A DNA stretch of 44,185 bases from Clostridia bacterium (lineage in GTDB: Bacteria; Bacillota; Clostridia; Christensenellales; CAG-138). Shown here piece by piece: positions 7,916-15,215 of the stretch. Position 1 is the stretch's first letter, and every line of letters starts with the position of its first letter. The stretch lies in NCBI GenBank assembly GCA_017523925.1, contig JAFWVQ010000018.1, forward strand, positions 1-44,185, written 5' to 3'. The notes beneath the pieces are model-generated. The model had not been told where the DNA came from. It saw only the letters and a program-made list of their open reading frames with translations, and made no database searches. The translations under genes and the position numbers were made by a program.

Positions 7916-9520
7916 ATGAAAAAAACTGCATTGATAATCGCTGTTGTGTTGGCTGCATTTGCTTTCATTGCTTGCAATAATACAACGAATCAAAGTGGAG
8001 ATGACAGCAAGCCAACCACACAAGCTATGATTACGGATATACCGGTGGATGCGCTGGCAACTGCCATCGATGGTGGCAATCTCATCGATCCAGTAAATAC
8101 AGTTGAACCTGCGGCATCGCCGCAGCAGGCAGAAGAGGCGGTAAAAATCCAACCGAGAGAGTCGGAAACACTTGTAATCGGAGACGATTGTGTCTTTCTG
8201 ATAAATGATAAGAACGAGCTATGGGCATTGGGCAGCAACAAGATGGGTCAGCTTGGAATTGGTTCTGAAATCGAAGAAACTACGGAACTTGTGCAAATTA
8301 TGAGCGACGTTGCATCGGTAGTATGCCATTTTAATCGATGCTTTGCAATTAAAACGGATGGAACTCTCTGGAGTTGGGGAAACAACCATGGCGGAGGTGT
8401 TGGTGACGGATCCAGCCAAGACAAAGGAGTTAAGTGCGTTTACACTCCGGTTCAAATTGCAGAAAGAGTTGTTGAAGCTTATCCTGGGAACGCTGTAACC
8501 TTTTATCTTGATGCTGACGGAAGGTTGTATGGCTGGGGGCACAATGATTTGCTTGGTATTAAGACATACGGCTTTGAGGAGTTTTCAACAACCCCGCAAC
8601 TCGTTATGAGTGAGATTGAGACTTTGCATTTGTTTTCTCCAGAAAATAAATATGATTATATGTTCGCTGTCTGTAAAAACGGTGATTTGCTTTCTTGGGG
8701 ACCTGTCGGTCCTGGAGGTTCATACAATAGCAAGTTGGGTAGAAGTGGCACAGCTACCGAACCAGGTAAGGTAATGGATGGGGTGAAGTATATAAAACTT
8801 GGCGGCGACGTTAGCAGAAATAGTTATTTTTGCTTCGTTATTAAAAATGACAATTCATTATGGGCTTGGGGCTCAAATACAGAGGGTCTTCTTGGAGATG
8901 GAACAACCGAGCAGAGAGAAAGACCGGTTTATATCTTGGATGATGTAAATACTATTTCTATCGCAAGTGATGTGAATCGTTTTGCATGTTTTGCAATAAA
9001 AAACGACAACTCACTTTGGGGCTGGGGAGAGCTCGCAAGGAGTCTAATCCGCAACCCTGGTGCAAATTCGGATTATCATTCACCTGTTAAACTTGAGGAA
9101 AGCATAAAAAATGTTGGATTTGCTAAGGGAACAATCTCCGGTTTTTATGCAGGAATCGTCAAAACTGACGGTAGCGTATGGTACCAAGGTGAGCGCATGA
9201 CTTCCGGAGAAAACTGGCAAAAGGTAGCAGACGATGCAACAAACGCTTTCTGTAATTATGGCGTAAATTTAACCGTTTTAAAACAGGATGGATCGCTGTG
9301 GGTGTCAGGTTATTTTAGTGAAAACCATCAGTTAATATATAAGGATGTGAAAATTTGCGATAAAGTATTATACTACACACGCGATTACTATATAGATTCA
9401 AATAAAACGCTGAGATTGATGCCACAGAGGAGTCTGCCGGATACTCGGTACTGGATGGCACATAAAACAGAAATAGTATTTGAACAAGCCAGAGTACCGA
9501 AAGACACAAGTCAAGATTAA
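7916..9520 (+). CDS. RCC1-repeat (beta-propeller) lipoprotein
   Basis: A 534-residue exported lipoprotein. The signal peptide ends in FAFIAC with the lipid-anchored Cys at about residue 20, then a Thr/Ala-rich linker to about residue 80. From there RCC1-type blades repeat roughly every 50 residues: ELWALGSNKMGQLGIGS, GTLWSWGNNHGGGVGDGS, GRLYGWGHNDLLG, SLWAWGSNTEGLLGDGT and SLWGWGELARS. Bacterial RCC1/BLIP-II-like propellers usually bind proteins or extracellular ligands; the ligand here is unknown. AAAGGAGG at 7902-7909 precedes the ATG. Its A+T-rich composition differs from the flanking genes and suggests acquisition. Confidence 0.85.
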   Translation: MKKTALIIAVVLAAFAFIACNNTTNQSGDDSKPTTQAMITDIPVDALATAIDGGNLIDPVNTVEPAASPQQAEEAVKIQPRESETLVIGDDCVFLINDKNELWALGSNKMGQLGIGSEIEETTELVQIMSDVASVVCHFNRCFAIKTDGTLWSWGNNHGGGVGDGSSQDKGVKCVYTPVQIAERVVEAYPGNAVTFYLDADGRLYGWGHNDLLGIKTYGFEEFSTTPQLVMSEIETLHLFSPENKYDYMFAVCKNGDLLSWGPVGPGGSYNSKLGRSGTATEPGKVMDGVKYIKLGGDVSRNSYFCFVIKNDNSLWAWGSNTEGLLGDGTTEQRERPVYILDDVNTISIASDVNRFACFAIKNDNSLWGWGELARSLIRNPGANSDYHSPVKLEESIKNVGFAKGTISGFYAGIVKTDGSVWYQGERMTSGENWQKVADDATNAFCNYGVNLTVLKQDGSLWVSGYFSENHQLIYKDVKICDKVLYYTRDYYIDSNKTLRLMPQRSLPDTRYWMAHKTEIVFEQARVPKDTSQD

Positions 9521-9549
9521 TTGGATTTCGCAACCTGAAGCAATTGTGG

Positions 9550-9581
9550 AAAAAGCAGTTCGAGTTTTGGACTGCTTTTTT
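9550..9581 (+). terminator. Rho-independent terminator after the RCC1 lipoprotein
   Basis: Stem AAAAAGCAGT with ACTGCTTTTT around an 11-base loop, with the T tract continuing. It closes the 5997-9520 cluster. Confidence 0.85.
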
Positions 9582-9616
9582 GTCGCCTCCCAAGCGACCA
9601 TCTCCCTCCGCTGCTT

Positions 9617-9625
9617 TGTTATAAT
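9617..9625 (+). promoter_or_regulatory. Extended -10 promoter of the VWA gene
   Basis: TGTTATAAT is a perfect extended -10 element (TGnTATAAT). No -35 box is recognisable at 16-18 bp upstream. The predicted start of transcription is near 9632, four bases before the first stem of the structured leader. Confidence 0.7.
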
Positions 9626-9631
9626 GCAGTC

Positions 9632-9713
9632 ACAGGGTGAGGAAAGCCACGCAGGATGGGCAAGAGCCCACGGCGGGCCTCACCGATAAAACAAAGTATC
9701 GGAGGACACAACC
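9632..9713 (+). promoter_or_regulatory. Structured 5' leader, candidate cis-regulatory RNA
   Basis: The leader folds as nested helices. An outer stem pairs GGTGAGG (9636-9642) with CCTCACC (9678-9684), an inner GCC pairs with GGC (9646-9648 with 9672-9674), and a tip TGGGC/GCCCA closes an AAGA loop (9657-9670). A second hairpin, CCGATA (9683-9688) with TATCGG (9697-9702), takes up the last two C of the outer stem and the first two G of the Shine-Dalgarno GGAGG (9701-9705). The two structures therefore compete. I could not match this to a known riboswitch class. Translational control is inferred. Confidence 0.5.
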
Positions 9714-10361
9714 ATGAAAAAGAACCTTACTGAGATCGTATTCATCCTTGACCGCAGCGGCTCGATGAGCGGGCTTGAAGCGGACACCATCGGCGGCTTC
9801 AACTCCATGATCGAGAAGCAGAGGAAGGAGGAGGGCGAGGCCATCGTTTCCACGGTGCTGTTTGACGGCGTGAGCGAGGTGCTCCACGACCGCGTGCCGC
9901 TCGACAAGATCGAGAAGATGACAGAGAAGGACTACTTCGTTCGCGGCTGCACCGCGCTTCTTGACGCGATCGGCGGGGCGGTGCATCATATCTCGACCGT
10001 GCATAAGTACGCCCGCGAGGAGGACGTGCCGGAGCACACCATGTTCATCATCACCACGGACGGCATGGAGAACGCCAGCCGAGAGTTCAGCGCCGATAAG
10101 GTGAAGAAGCTTATCGAGGAGAAGAAGGCGAAGGGCTGGGAGTTCATCTTCCTTGGCGCGAATATCGACGCCATCGAAACCGCCAAGCATTTCGGCATCT
10201 CGGAGGATCGCGCGGTCAACTACTGCTGCGACTCCGCAGGAACCGCGCTCAATTTCGCAGTTATGAGCGAGGCCATCTCCACCGTCCGCAAGAGCAAGAG
10301 CCTCGGTAGGGCGTGGAAGGAGAGCATCGAGGCGGACTACGATAAGAGGAACGGCAACTGA
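9714..10361 (+). CDS. von Willebrand factor A (VWA) domain protein
   Basis: A 215-residue cytoplasmic VWA protein. The complete MIDAS metal site is visible: DRSGSMSG (DxSxS, residues 14-18), the threonine in GCTALLDAIGG, and the aspartate in TTDGMENAS. It resembles the stand-alone VWA proteins related to TerY and YehP, which act as Mg2+-dependent protein-interaction modules. No tellurite-resistance (ter), MoxR or phosphatase partner is nearby. It is monocistronic, with its own extended -10 promoter, a structured leader and a stable hairpin after the stop. The function is unknown. Confidence 0.9.
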   Translation: MKKNLTEIVFILDRSGSMSGLEADTIGGFNSMIEKQRKEEGEAIVSTVLFDGVSEVLHDRVPLDKIEKMTEKDYFVRGCTALLDAIGGAVHHISTVHKYAREEDVPEHTMFIITTDGMENASREFSADKVKKLIEEKKAKGWEFIFLGANIDAIETAKHFGISEDRAVNYCCDSAGTALNFAVMSEAISTVRKSKSLGRAWKESIEADYDKRNGN

Positions 10362-10395
10362 TAAAACCCATATCCGAATAGGAAAATCCACCTGC

Positions 10396-10423
10396 AAGGG
10401 CTCGGGCTTCGGCTCGGGCCCTT
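10396..10423 (+). terminator. Stable hairpin after the VWA gene
   Basis: A 12-bp stem (AAGGGC paired with GCCCTT outside, CGGGC with GCTCG inside, G-T pairs included) closed by a cTTCGg tetraloop. There is no T tract, so it may be a transcript-end stabiliser rather than a true terminator. Confidence 0.5.
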
Positions 10424-10441
10424 AGATTATAACAAAAATAA

Positions 10442-10460
10442 TTTATTGAAATTCAATAAA
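10442..10460. promoter_or_regulatory. Perfect palindrome upstream of the -35 box (candidate operator)
   Basis: TTTATTGAAATTCAATAAA has 9-bp arms around one central base. It ends 6 bp before TTGACA of the promoter at 10467, a position suited to an activator or to a repressor that bends DNA. The binding protein is unknown. Confidence 0.55.
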
Positions 10461-10466
10461 ACATAC

Positions 10467-10495
10467 TTGACAAACGAATACGAAACCGTTATAAT
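10467..10495 (+). promoter_or_regulatory. SigA-type promoter of the 10.5-15 kb gene run
   Basis: TTGACA (10467-10472) and TATAAT (10490-10495) with a 17-bp spacer, full consensus. The leader to ATG 10572 is about 70 bases and contains a small CGGTGC/GCGCCG hairpin at 10515-10531. Confidence 0.88.
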
Positions 10496-10571
10496 GCAAT
10501 CATAAAGCGCGACGCGGTGCTAATGGCGCCGTAGGCGGGAAATGCTCCATATGGGATCGGGGGTGCGGAGA

Positions 10572-11114
10572 ATGAAAAAAGTGTTTGCCATAGTTTTTGC
10601 GACGATCGCCGCTCTTATCGCGGCCGCCGTGCTTTTAGTGGCGGTAGGAATCTGCATTTACATATTCACCCCCGCGGATTCGATGAGCAGGGTGAAGAAC
10701 GTTCAAAATGTGTATGATGAGGTTTGGAATCTGATGAGCGATGAATGCCGCGGCAAGAAGACCGTGCTGTCGAGCGCAACGCCCGAAGCCTACAAGGATT
10801 TCGATCCTTGGCTCCAAGTGAGCATCCCCGAACACCATGCAGGATTGTCTCACGTACCGAACTATGACGGAAGGGATAAACTGTGGATAGGCTTGTATCT
10901 GCCGATGGAACAGGAGGAAGCTTCATCGAGATCCGTTTACTATATCTACGATGCCGAAACGAAGCTCCTAACGGGCGAAAAAGGCGAAGCGTATTTGCTT
11001 GAAAACTTTTTGAAGCTCTATTTTGAATGGATGGAAGCAAGCGGCAAGCGCTCCGAGTATTCGCCGGAAAGCTTAGGCGAATACACATTTGAACCGATTC
11101 AGGACCATGAGTAA
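10572..11114 (+). CDS. Exported or membrane-anchored protein, unknown
   Basis: About 180 residues: MKK start, one long hydrophobic segment (residues 4-33), then a soluble outer domain with no cysteines besides one and no recognised motif. The segment RSVYYIYDAETKLLTGEKGE resembles FAVYDRETKKLYYMEVDT at the end of the exported protein encoded at 13528, so the two may share a domain type. I chose ATG 10572, which puts the membrane segment at the N-terminus; upstream in-frame ATGs at 10542 and 10551 lack better ribosome binding sites. First gene behind a consensus promoter. Confidence 0.7.
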   Translation: MKKVFAIVFATIAALIAAAVLLVAVGICIYIFTPADSMSRVKNVQNVYDEVWNLMSDECRGKKTVLSSATPEAYKDFDPWLQVSIPEHHAGLSHVPNYDGRDKLWIGLYLPMEQEEASSRSVYYIYDAETKLLTGEKGEAYLLENFLKLYFEWMEASGKRSEYSPESLGEYTFEPIQDHE

Positions 11115-11143
11115 ACAAAACAGGGCAAAAGGAGACGCGGAGC

Positions 11144-11779
11144 ATGAAAAACTGCATCGTTTTCAAACACGACTTGAGATCGTATCTTTTGGCATCCGCC
11201 CTCGGAGTGTTTGCGGGGCTGTTGGTCGCCTTCTTCGCCTGCTTCCCCGGCGACGGTCTTTGGGGCTTGGCGTTTTTCAGCTCGCAAACATTCGGCTTTT
11301 GGGTGTTCACCTGCTCGCTGATCGCGCTGTTCAGCTCGAAGCACTATGCTGCGGGCGGCTGCGTTGCGCTGTATGTTTACTTTATGTTCTATATAACGGG
11401 GCTTTATAAAAGGCTTGCCGTTGTATTGAAAATGCAGAATACTTGGTCTTATTTCTTCAAGGGCTTCTACAGTGAGCTCTCATACGGTCTGCTCGCCGCC
11501 GCGCTATGCTTTGCGCTTGCCTTTATACTGTGGTTCGCTCGAAAGGATAAGCCGATCTTCGTTTTGCTGCGCTTCGCCCCGCTGCTGGTGATCGCCTCGG
11601 AAGCGATATGGCTTTGGCTCTGGGTGATAAACCAAAACTGCTTTTTGTTCATGGCGATAGTGGATACCCTGTGCGCCGCCGCCTATCTTATTATCATTCT
11701 GAAGCGCTTCGACAATAGGCTCGTAAAGGCGAAACCCGATCTCGTTATCCCGCCCGAAAACGGGTCGAATAATGAATAA
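11144..11779 (+). CDS. Polytopic membrane protein, unknown
   Basis: A 211-residue protein with about six hydrophobic segments (around residues 12-33, 40-62, 68-87, 105-127, 138-160 and 165-186) and a polar C-terminus. No motif is recognised. AAAGGAGA at 11128-11135 precedes ATG 11144, 29 bases after the previous stop. It is part of a run of small envelope genes that are probably co-transcribed. Confidence 0.75.
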   Translation: MKNCIVFKHDLRSYLLASALGVFAGLLVAFFACFPGDGLWGLAFFSSQTFGFWVFTCSLIALFSSKHYAAGGCVALYVYFMFYITGLYKRLAVVLKMQNTWSYFFKGFYSELSYGLLAAALCFALAFILWFARKDKPIFVLLRFAPLLVIASEAIWLWLWVINQNCFLFMAIVDTLCAAAYLIIILKRFDNRLVKAKPDLVIPPENGSNNE

Positions 11780-11799
11780 ACATTTTAGGAGGATTCATC

Positions 11800-12282
11800 A
11801 TGGATCAAAAGAAACTCGCAAACTGGCTCAAGGTCATGATAGCGGGCGTTGCTATTTGCTGCATCGTCATTTGCGCGGTCGTTCTGCCGATGATCGGCGC
11901 AACGCTTATGCAGGAGTACGAGGGCGAATTCGATCATGCCTTCTGGCCCTGCCTCATCTTCCTTTGGGTATGCTTCATCCCCGTTTTTGCGGCGCTGGTG
12001 ATCGCATGGATGATCGCGGGCAATATCGGCAAGGGCAAGGCGTTTTCAATGGAAAATGCAAAGCTTTTCAAGCTCATTTCGATGCTTGCCGCAGCGGACG
12101 CCGCGTTCTTTTTCATAGGAAACTGCGTGCTGCTCTGCTTGCGTATGAACCATCCCGGCTACGTTATCCTCTCGCTCGTTGTCGTGTTCATCGGAATAGC
12201 GATCGCCGTTTGCGCCGCCGCGCTCTCGCACTACGTTGCAAAGGCCGCCCAGATGCAGGACGAAAACGACCTGACCATATAA
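11800..12282 (+). CDS. DUF2975-like membrane protein
   Basis: A 160-residue protein with four membrane segments (about residues 12-34, 48-70, 89-112 and 121-146). The segment GNIGKGKAFSMENAKLFKLIS before the third helix is characteristic of DUF2975 proteins ('GKPFS..N...L..I'; written here as GNIGKGKAFS and MENAKLFKLI). DUF2975 genes are commonly paired with a small YozG-type HTH gene, and such a gene follows 13 bases downstream. The biochemical role of the family is unknown. Ribosome binding site AGGAGGA lies just upstream of the ATG. Confidence 0.8.
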   Translation: MDQKKLANWLKVMIAGVAICCIVICAVVLPMIGATLMQEYEGEFDHAFWPCLIFLWVCFIPVFAALVIAWMIAGNIGKGKAFSMENAKLFKLISMLAAADAAFFFIGNCVLLCLRMNHPGYVILSLVVVFIGIAIAVCAAALSHYVAKAAQMQDENDLTI

Positions 12283-12295
12283 GGAGGGCAAAACT

Positions 12296-12517
12296 ATGGA
12301 AAGCGAGATCATCTTCAACATCGACGTAATGCTTGCAAAGCGCAAGATGAGCGTTTCCGAGCTTGCCGAAAAGGTCGGCATAACGCCCTCGAATATGTCC
12401 ATCCTCAAAACGGGCAAGGCCAAGGCCATTCGCATCTCCACTCTCGTTAAGCTCTGCGAGGCGCTGGACTGCCAGCCCGGGGATATTCTGGAGTTCCGCA
12501 AGGGGGAGGGGGAATAA
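12296..12517 (+). CDS. YozG-type small HTH transcriptional regulator
   Basis: A 73-residue XRE-like regulator: NIDVMLAKRKMSVSELAEKVGI, then TPSNMSILKTGKAKAIRIST and LVKLCEALDCQPGDILEFRK. The last pattern is typical of the YozG/'Cro-like' group that accompanies DUF2975 membrane proteins. AAGGAGGG at 12282-12289 precedes the ATG. The membrane neighbour may modulate it; this is inferred from the conserved pairing only. Confidence 0.9.
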   Translation: MESEIIFNIDVMLAKRKMSVSELAEKVGITPSNMSILKTGKAKAIRISTLVKLCEALDCQPGDILEFRKGEGE

Positions 12518-12855
12518 TGCTGAGCGCGCTCCTCTTTGTGATTCAACCTGTGAACGGAGGATGGGTATTCGCCGCAGTATTGCTGCTGCTTATCCTGCTG
12601 TATCTTGCACTCAGCGGAGCGTTTTCTTCGAGGCTGAGCGGCAGGGAAAGGCTTTGGATACTCGGTTCTCTCGCCGCCGCGCTGCTGGTTTCGGACTGCA
12701 TCGTTCTATTCAACCTTTTCCCGGATTTTGCGTATAAGAACCTCGGCATGGCGGGCGCATGGCTCTCGATATTAACGCCTACGGTTTGCGTTATGCTTAC
12801 GCTTGCCGCAATAAAACTTGTTCGGAAGGCAAAAAAGAACCGGGAGGAAGAATGA
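12517..12855 (+). CDS. Small membrane protein, unknown
   Basis: A 112-residue protein with three hydrophobic segments (about residues 17-36, 47-68 and 79-100) and a basic tail (KLVRKAKKNREEE). Its ATG overlaps the preceding stop by one base (TAATG), so it is translationally coupled to the HTH gene. Family not recognised. Confidence 0.7.
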   Translation: MLSALLFVIQPVNGGWVFAAVLLLLILLYLALSGAFSSRLSGRERLWILGSLAAALLVSDCIVLFNLFPDFAYKNLGMAGAWLSILTPTVCVMLTLAAIKLVRKAKKNREEE

Positions 12856-13496
12856 AAATGAAAAAACTTTTTATAATAGCATTTTTAACGTTCAGCTTTG
12901 TGTTTTGCGGCTGTTCATCGGAGTTTTTTACGGCGATAATGGGCAGCCTGAATACTCCCACGCTTTTGCCGAGCGAATCGGAGGCGAATTTTGAAAAGCT
13001 GGAGAAGGTGCTTAAGGAAACCGCCGATAGCTGCGAGCTTGAGCTTAAAAAGGTGCGGAGCAAGCTCGACGAGGGTGGCATCATAGTCGATTACGAGCTC
13101 AAGCCCGATGAAAGATCGACTATAAAAGTAAGCCTGAACAATATCCTTTTGGACGGCAGAACGAAGGGCGCGGAGCGCTTCAGCGTTTCTTACGAAAAGA
13201 GCGATAGAAGCACGGAATTCGATATCGCGCTGTTCACAGCGATAGCAAACAGCGTTTCGGGGCGCACATTAACGGACGATTTCTGCTTACAGCTCGTTAG
13301 CGATACCGATGGCACCTTTGCCGAAATAAGCACGAACGGCGCGCCGGGCTGGATGCATAAGTTCAAAACGCTCGATAAATACGGAAACTGGAGCCTCAGC
13401 GAGGACTTGCTCATAGATGAGTCTCAGCTCGATTCGGCTGAAAACGATTATACCGAGCTGCTGTACTTCGAGGGGCTGACGAGCACGGGAAATTAA
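12852..13496 (+). CDS. Lipoprotein, unknown
   Basis: A 214-residue lipoprotein: signal peptide MKMKKLFIIAFLTFSFVF then CGC with the probable lipid-anchored Cys at about residue 21. The mature part has a helical charged stretch (residues 45-80) and a mixed alpha/beta region without known motifs. The start ATG 12852 makes a 4-base ATGA overlap with the upstream gene, and GGAGG (12843-12847) is close. A second ATG at 12858 has better spacing and is an alternative. It belongs to the same transcription unit as the HTH/DUF2975 pair. Confidence 0.75.
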   Translation: MKMKKLFIIAFLTFSFVFCGCSSEFFTAIMGSLNTPTLLPSESEANFEKLEKVLKETADSCELELKKVRSKLDEGGIIVDYELKPDERSTIKVSLNNILLDGRTKGAERFSVSYEKSDRSTEFDIALFTAIANSVSGRTLTDDFCLQLVSDTDGTFAEISTNGAPGWMHKFKTLDKYGNWSLSEDLLIDESQLDSAENDYTELLYFEGLTSTGN

Positions 13497-13527
13497 GGTT
13501 TTTTATAAAAGAAAGGAGTTTTAAAAT

Positions 13528-14157
13528 ATGAAAAGAAGGATAAAAGACGGGTTTATGACCCGCGTTAAGCTCGGCGTTTGCGCGCTTTTGATCGCAGCCG
13601 TTCCGCTTTCGGCGACCTTAGCCGCTTCATCGCCTGCGGAGAATGCGGAAAGCGCAGCGACCGAGGAGCCCGGCGCTGGCGCGTACTATCGCATGGGCAT
13701 ATTCTCATGCGCGAGGCTGACCCCGACAGAATACGTTGAAAAAACGACGGGCGCGAAGGTGAGCGATGCAAAGCTCGTTTTCCATGAGGACGACCACGGC
13801 GGCTTTCACGGTGATGGCGATACATTGATGGTGTTTGACTGCTCGGAGGCGGGCGGGGATTTTGAAAGCAGCTTGAGTGAATGGCGCGAGCTGCCGATGA
13901 GCGATAAGCTTTATTATGCGCTGTTTGATCAGCGCGCGGATATGGGAGAACCGCTCGGCAGGCTATTCGCGAGGTTCGACATCGATTACGATCATGACAC
14001 GCCGGCTGTTAAAGACGGATTGTACTATTTCGAAAACAGGCTCAGTACCGCCAAAAGCCGCGACGACGAGGTGTTGTGCAATGGCTCTTGGAATTTCACC
14101 TTTGCCGTGTATGATAGGGAAACTAAGAAGCTTTACTATATGGAAGTGGACACATAA
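13528..14157 (+). CDS. Exported protein, unknown
   Basis: A 209-residue protein with a signal peptide (hydrophobic core about residues 14-32, likely cleavage after ATLAA) and a short Ala/Glu-rich linker. The mature domain is acidic (HEDDHGGFHGDGD, DIDYDHD) and ends in FAVYDRETKKLYYMEVDT. No family is recognised. AAAGGAG at 13513-13519 precedes the ATG. The C-terminal strand pair resembles that of the protein encoded at 10572. Confidence 0.72.
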   Translation: MKRRIKDGFMTRVKLGVCALLIAAVPLSATLAASSPAENAESAATEEPGAGAYYRMGIFSCARLTPTEYVEKTTGAKVSDAKLVFHEDDHGGFHGDGDTLMVFDCSEAGGDFESSLSEWRELPMSDKLYYALFDQRADMGEPLGRLFARFDIDYDHDTPAVKDGLYYFENRLSTAKSRDDEVLCNGSWNFTFAVYDRETKKLYYMEVDT

Positions 14158-14178
14158 TGCAAAAGGAGAAAGTTCAGG

Positions 14179-14637
14179 ATGAAAAACCGTACTCTTATTA
14201 AACTCGCTTGGATCCATGCGGCGATTTGCACCGTGCTTGGCATCGTGATCTTCTTGGCGCATCTCATCGATTCGGCTGCTAAGGGCATTGTTGCCGATCT
14301 GCGCCCGTTTCTGTTGTCTTTCGGACTTATCGCCTTTGCCGCGATCAGTGTTATATGGCTCAGGCTGTATAAGCGCGATCGAGCTGTCAGAACGCGCTCG
14401 GTCGTCGGCTTTTTCTCGATCCTGTCGGTCGTACCGACCGCGTTTGTGATACTGTTATTATTGGTCGGTCTGCTTCGCCATTGGCGCGGCGGGCTTGAGA
14501 TAGCGGGTGCGGAATCGCAGCTCCTAAAGCCGAGCGCTCCCGCGATAGTCCTTGAAATGAAAGGCGATCCCGAGCACGGCGGGATCGTGGAGCAAGGCTT
14601 TCAAACTTCGATAACCGGGTGGGGAATGGAGTGTTGA
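14179..14637 (+). CDS. Small membrane protein, unknown
   Basis: A 152-residue protein with three membrane segments (about residues 8-28, 43-62 and 74-98) and a roughly 50-residue soluble tail rich in Gly and Glu. No motif is recognised. AAAGGAG at 14161-14167 lies 11 bases before the ATG. Part of the same run of small envelope genes. Confidence 0.68.
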   Translation: MKNRTLIKLAWIHAAICTVLGIVIFLAHLIDSAAKGIVADLRPFLLSFGLIAFAAISVIWLRLYKRDRAVRTRSVVGFFSILSVVPTAFVILLLLVGLLRHWRGGLEIAGAESQLLKPSAPAIVLEMKGDPEHGGIVEQGFQTSITGWGMEC

Positions 14638-15123
14638 GTGATCATGAATAAAAAGAAAAAAATAGTTATGATTTTCGTTTTGCTGATCCTTTTTACGCTC
14701 GTGGCAAGCTTCCTGTTTGCGATCAAGGTTTACAATGAAGCCATGGCGGAGGCCGAGGAGCTCGGTGAATATAAGGGTGTGGGGCTTGCTATGTTATTCT
14801 TGGAAGTTATGGTAATGTCCGTATTTATTTACGAAATCGATCTGTTCTACACCGTTTACAGCGCTGCAACAAAGCCAAAGCCCGTTATAAAAACGATACT
14901 CAGTATTCTTGCAAATCTATGCTTGATGCTGTTAACTGCAGGAGTGCTCTTTAATTTCCTGCATGGGGCTGCTCCGGCCGATAATACGCCTGTTATATAT
15001 CGCGTTGCAAATAAGATATCGGGGATTGCGTTTTATATGTACTTGCCGTTAAGACTTGGGGCTTTGATTGCCGCATTCGTATCGCGCAAAGCAGATGAAA
15101 AAAAGCAAAAGGCTGAAGCGTAA
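14638..15123 (+). CDS. Small membrane protein, unknown
   Basis: A protein of 159-161 residues with four membrane segments (about residues 8-28, 47-68, 85-105 and 125-148) and a Lys-rich C-terminus. GTG 14638 directly follows the previous stop and has GGAG at 14628-14631 six bases upstream. ATG 14644 is the alternative start but is spaced 12 bases from that site. Last gene of the plus-strand run; a bidirectional terminator follows. Family not recognised. Confidence 0.7.
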   Translation: MIMNKKKKIVMIFVLLILFTLVASFLFAIKVYNEAMAEAEELGEYKGVGLAMLFLEVMVMSVFIYEIDLFYTVYSAATKPKPVIKTILSILANLCLMLLTAGVLFNFLHGAAPADNTPVIYRVANKISGIAFYMYLPLRLGALIAAFVSRKADEKKQKAEA

Positions 15124-15167
15124 ACGAAAAACTGTGCTTTTATAGTCAAAGCAAATCGAATACGGAT

Positions 15168-15200
15168 AAACGGCGCTCCGCATCTGCGAAGCGCCGTTTT
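15168..15200. terminator. Bidirectional terminator between convergent genes
   Basis: Stem AAACGGCGCT with AGCGCCGTTT, extended inside by CGC/GCG around ATCT, with T/A runs on both sides. It serves the gene run ending at 15123 and the ATPase gene ending at 15216. Confidence 0.8.
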
Positions 15201-15215
15201 CGTATCGTGCCGTTT

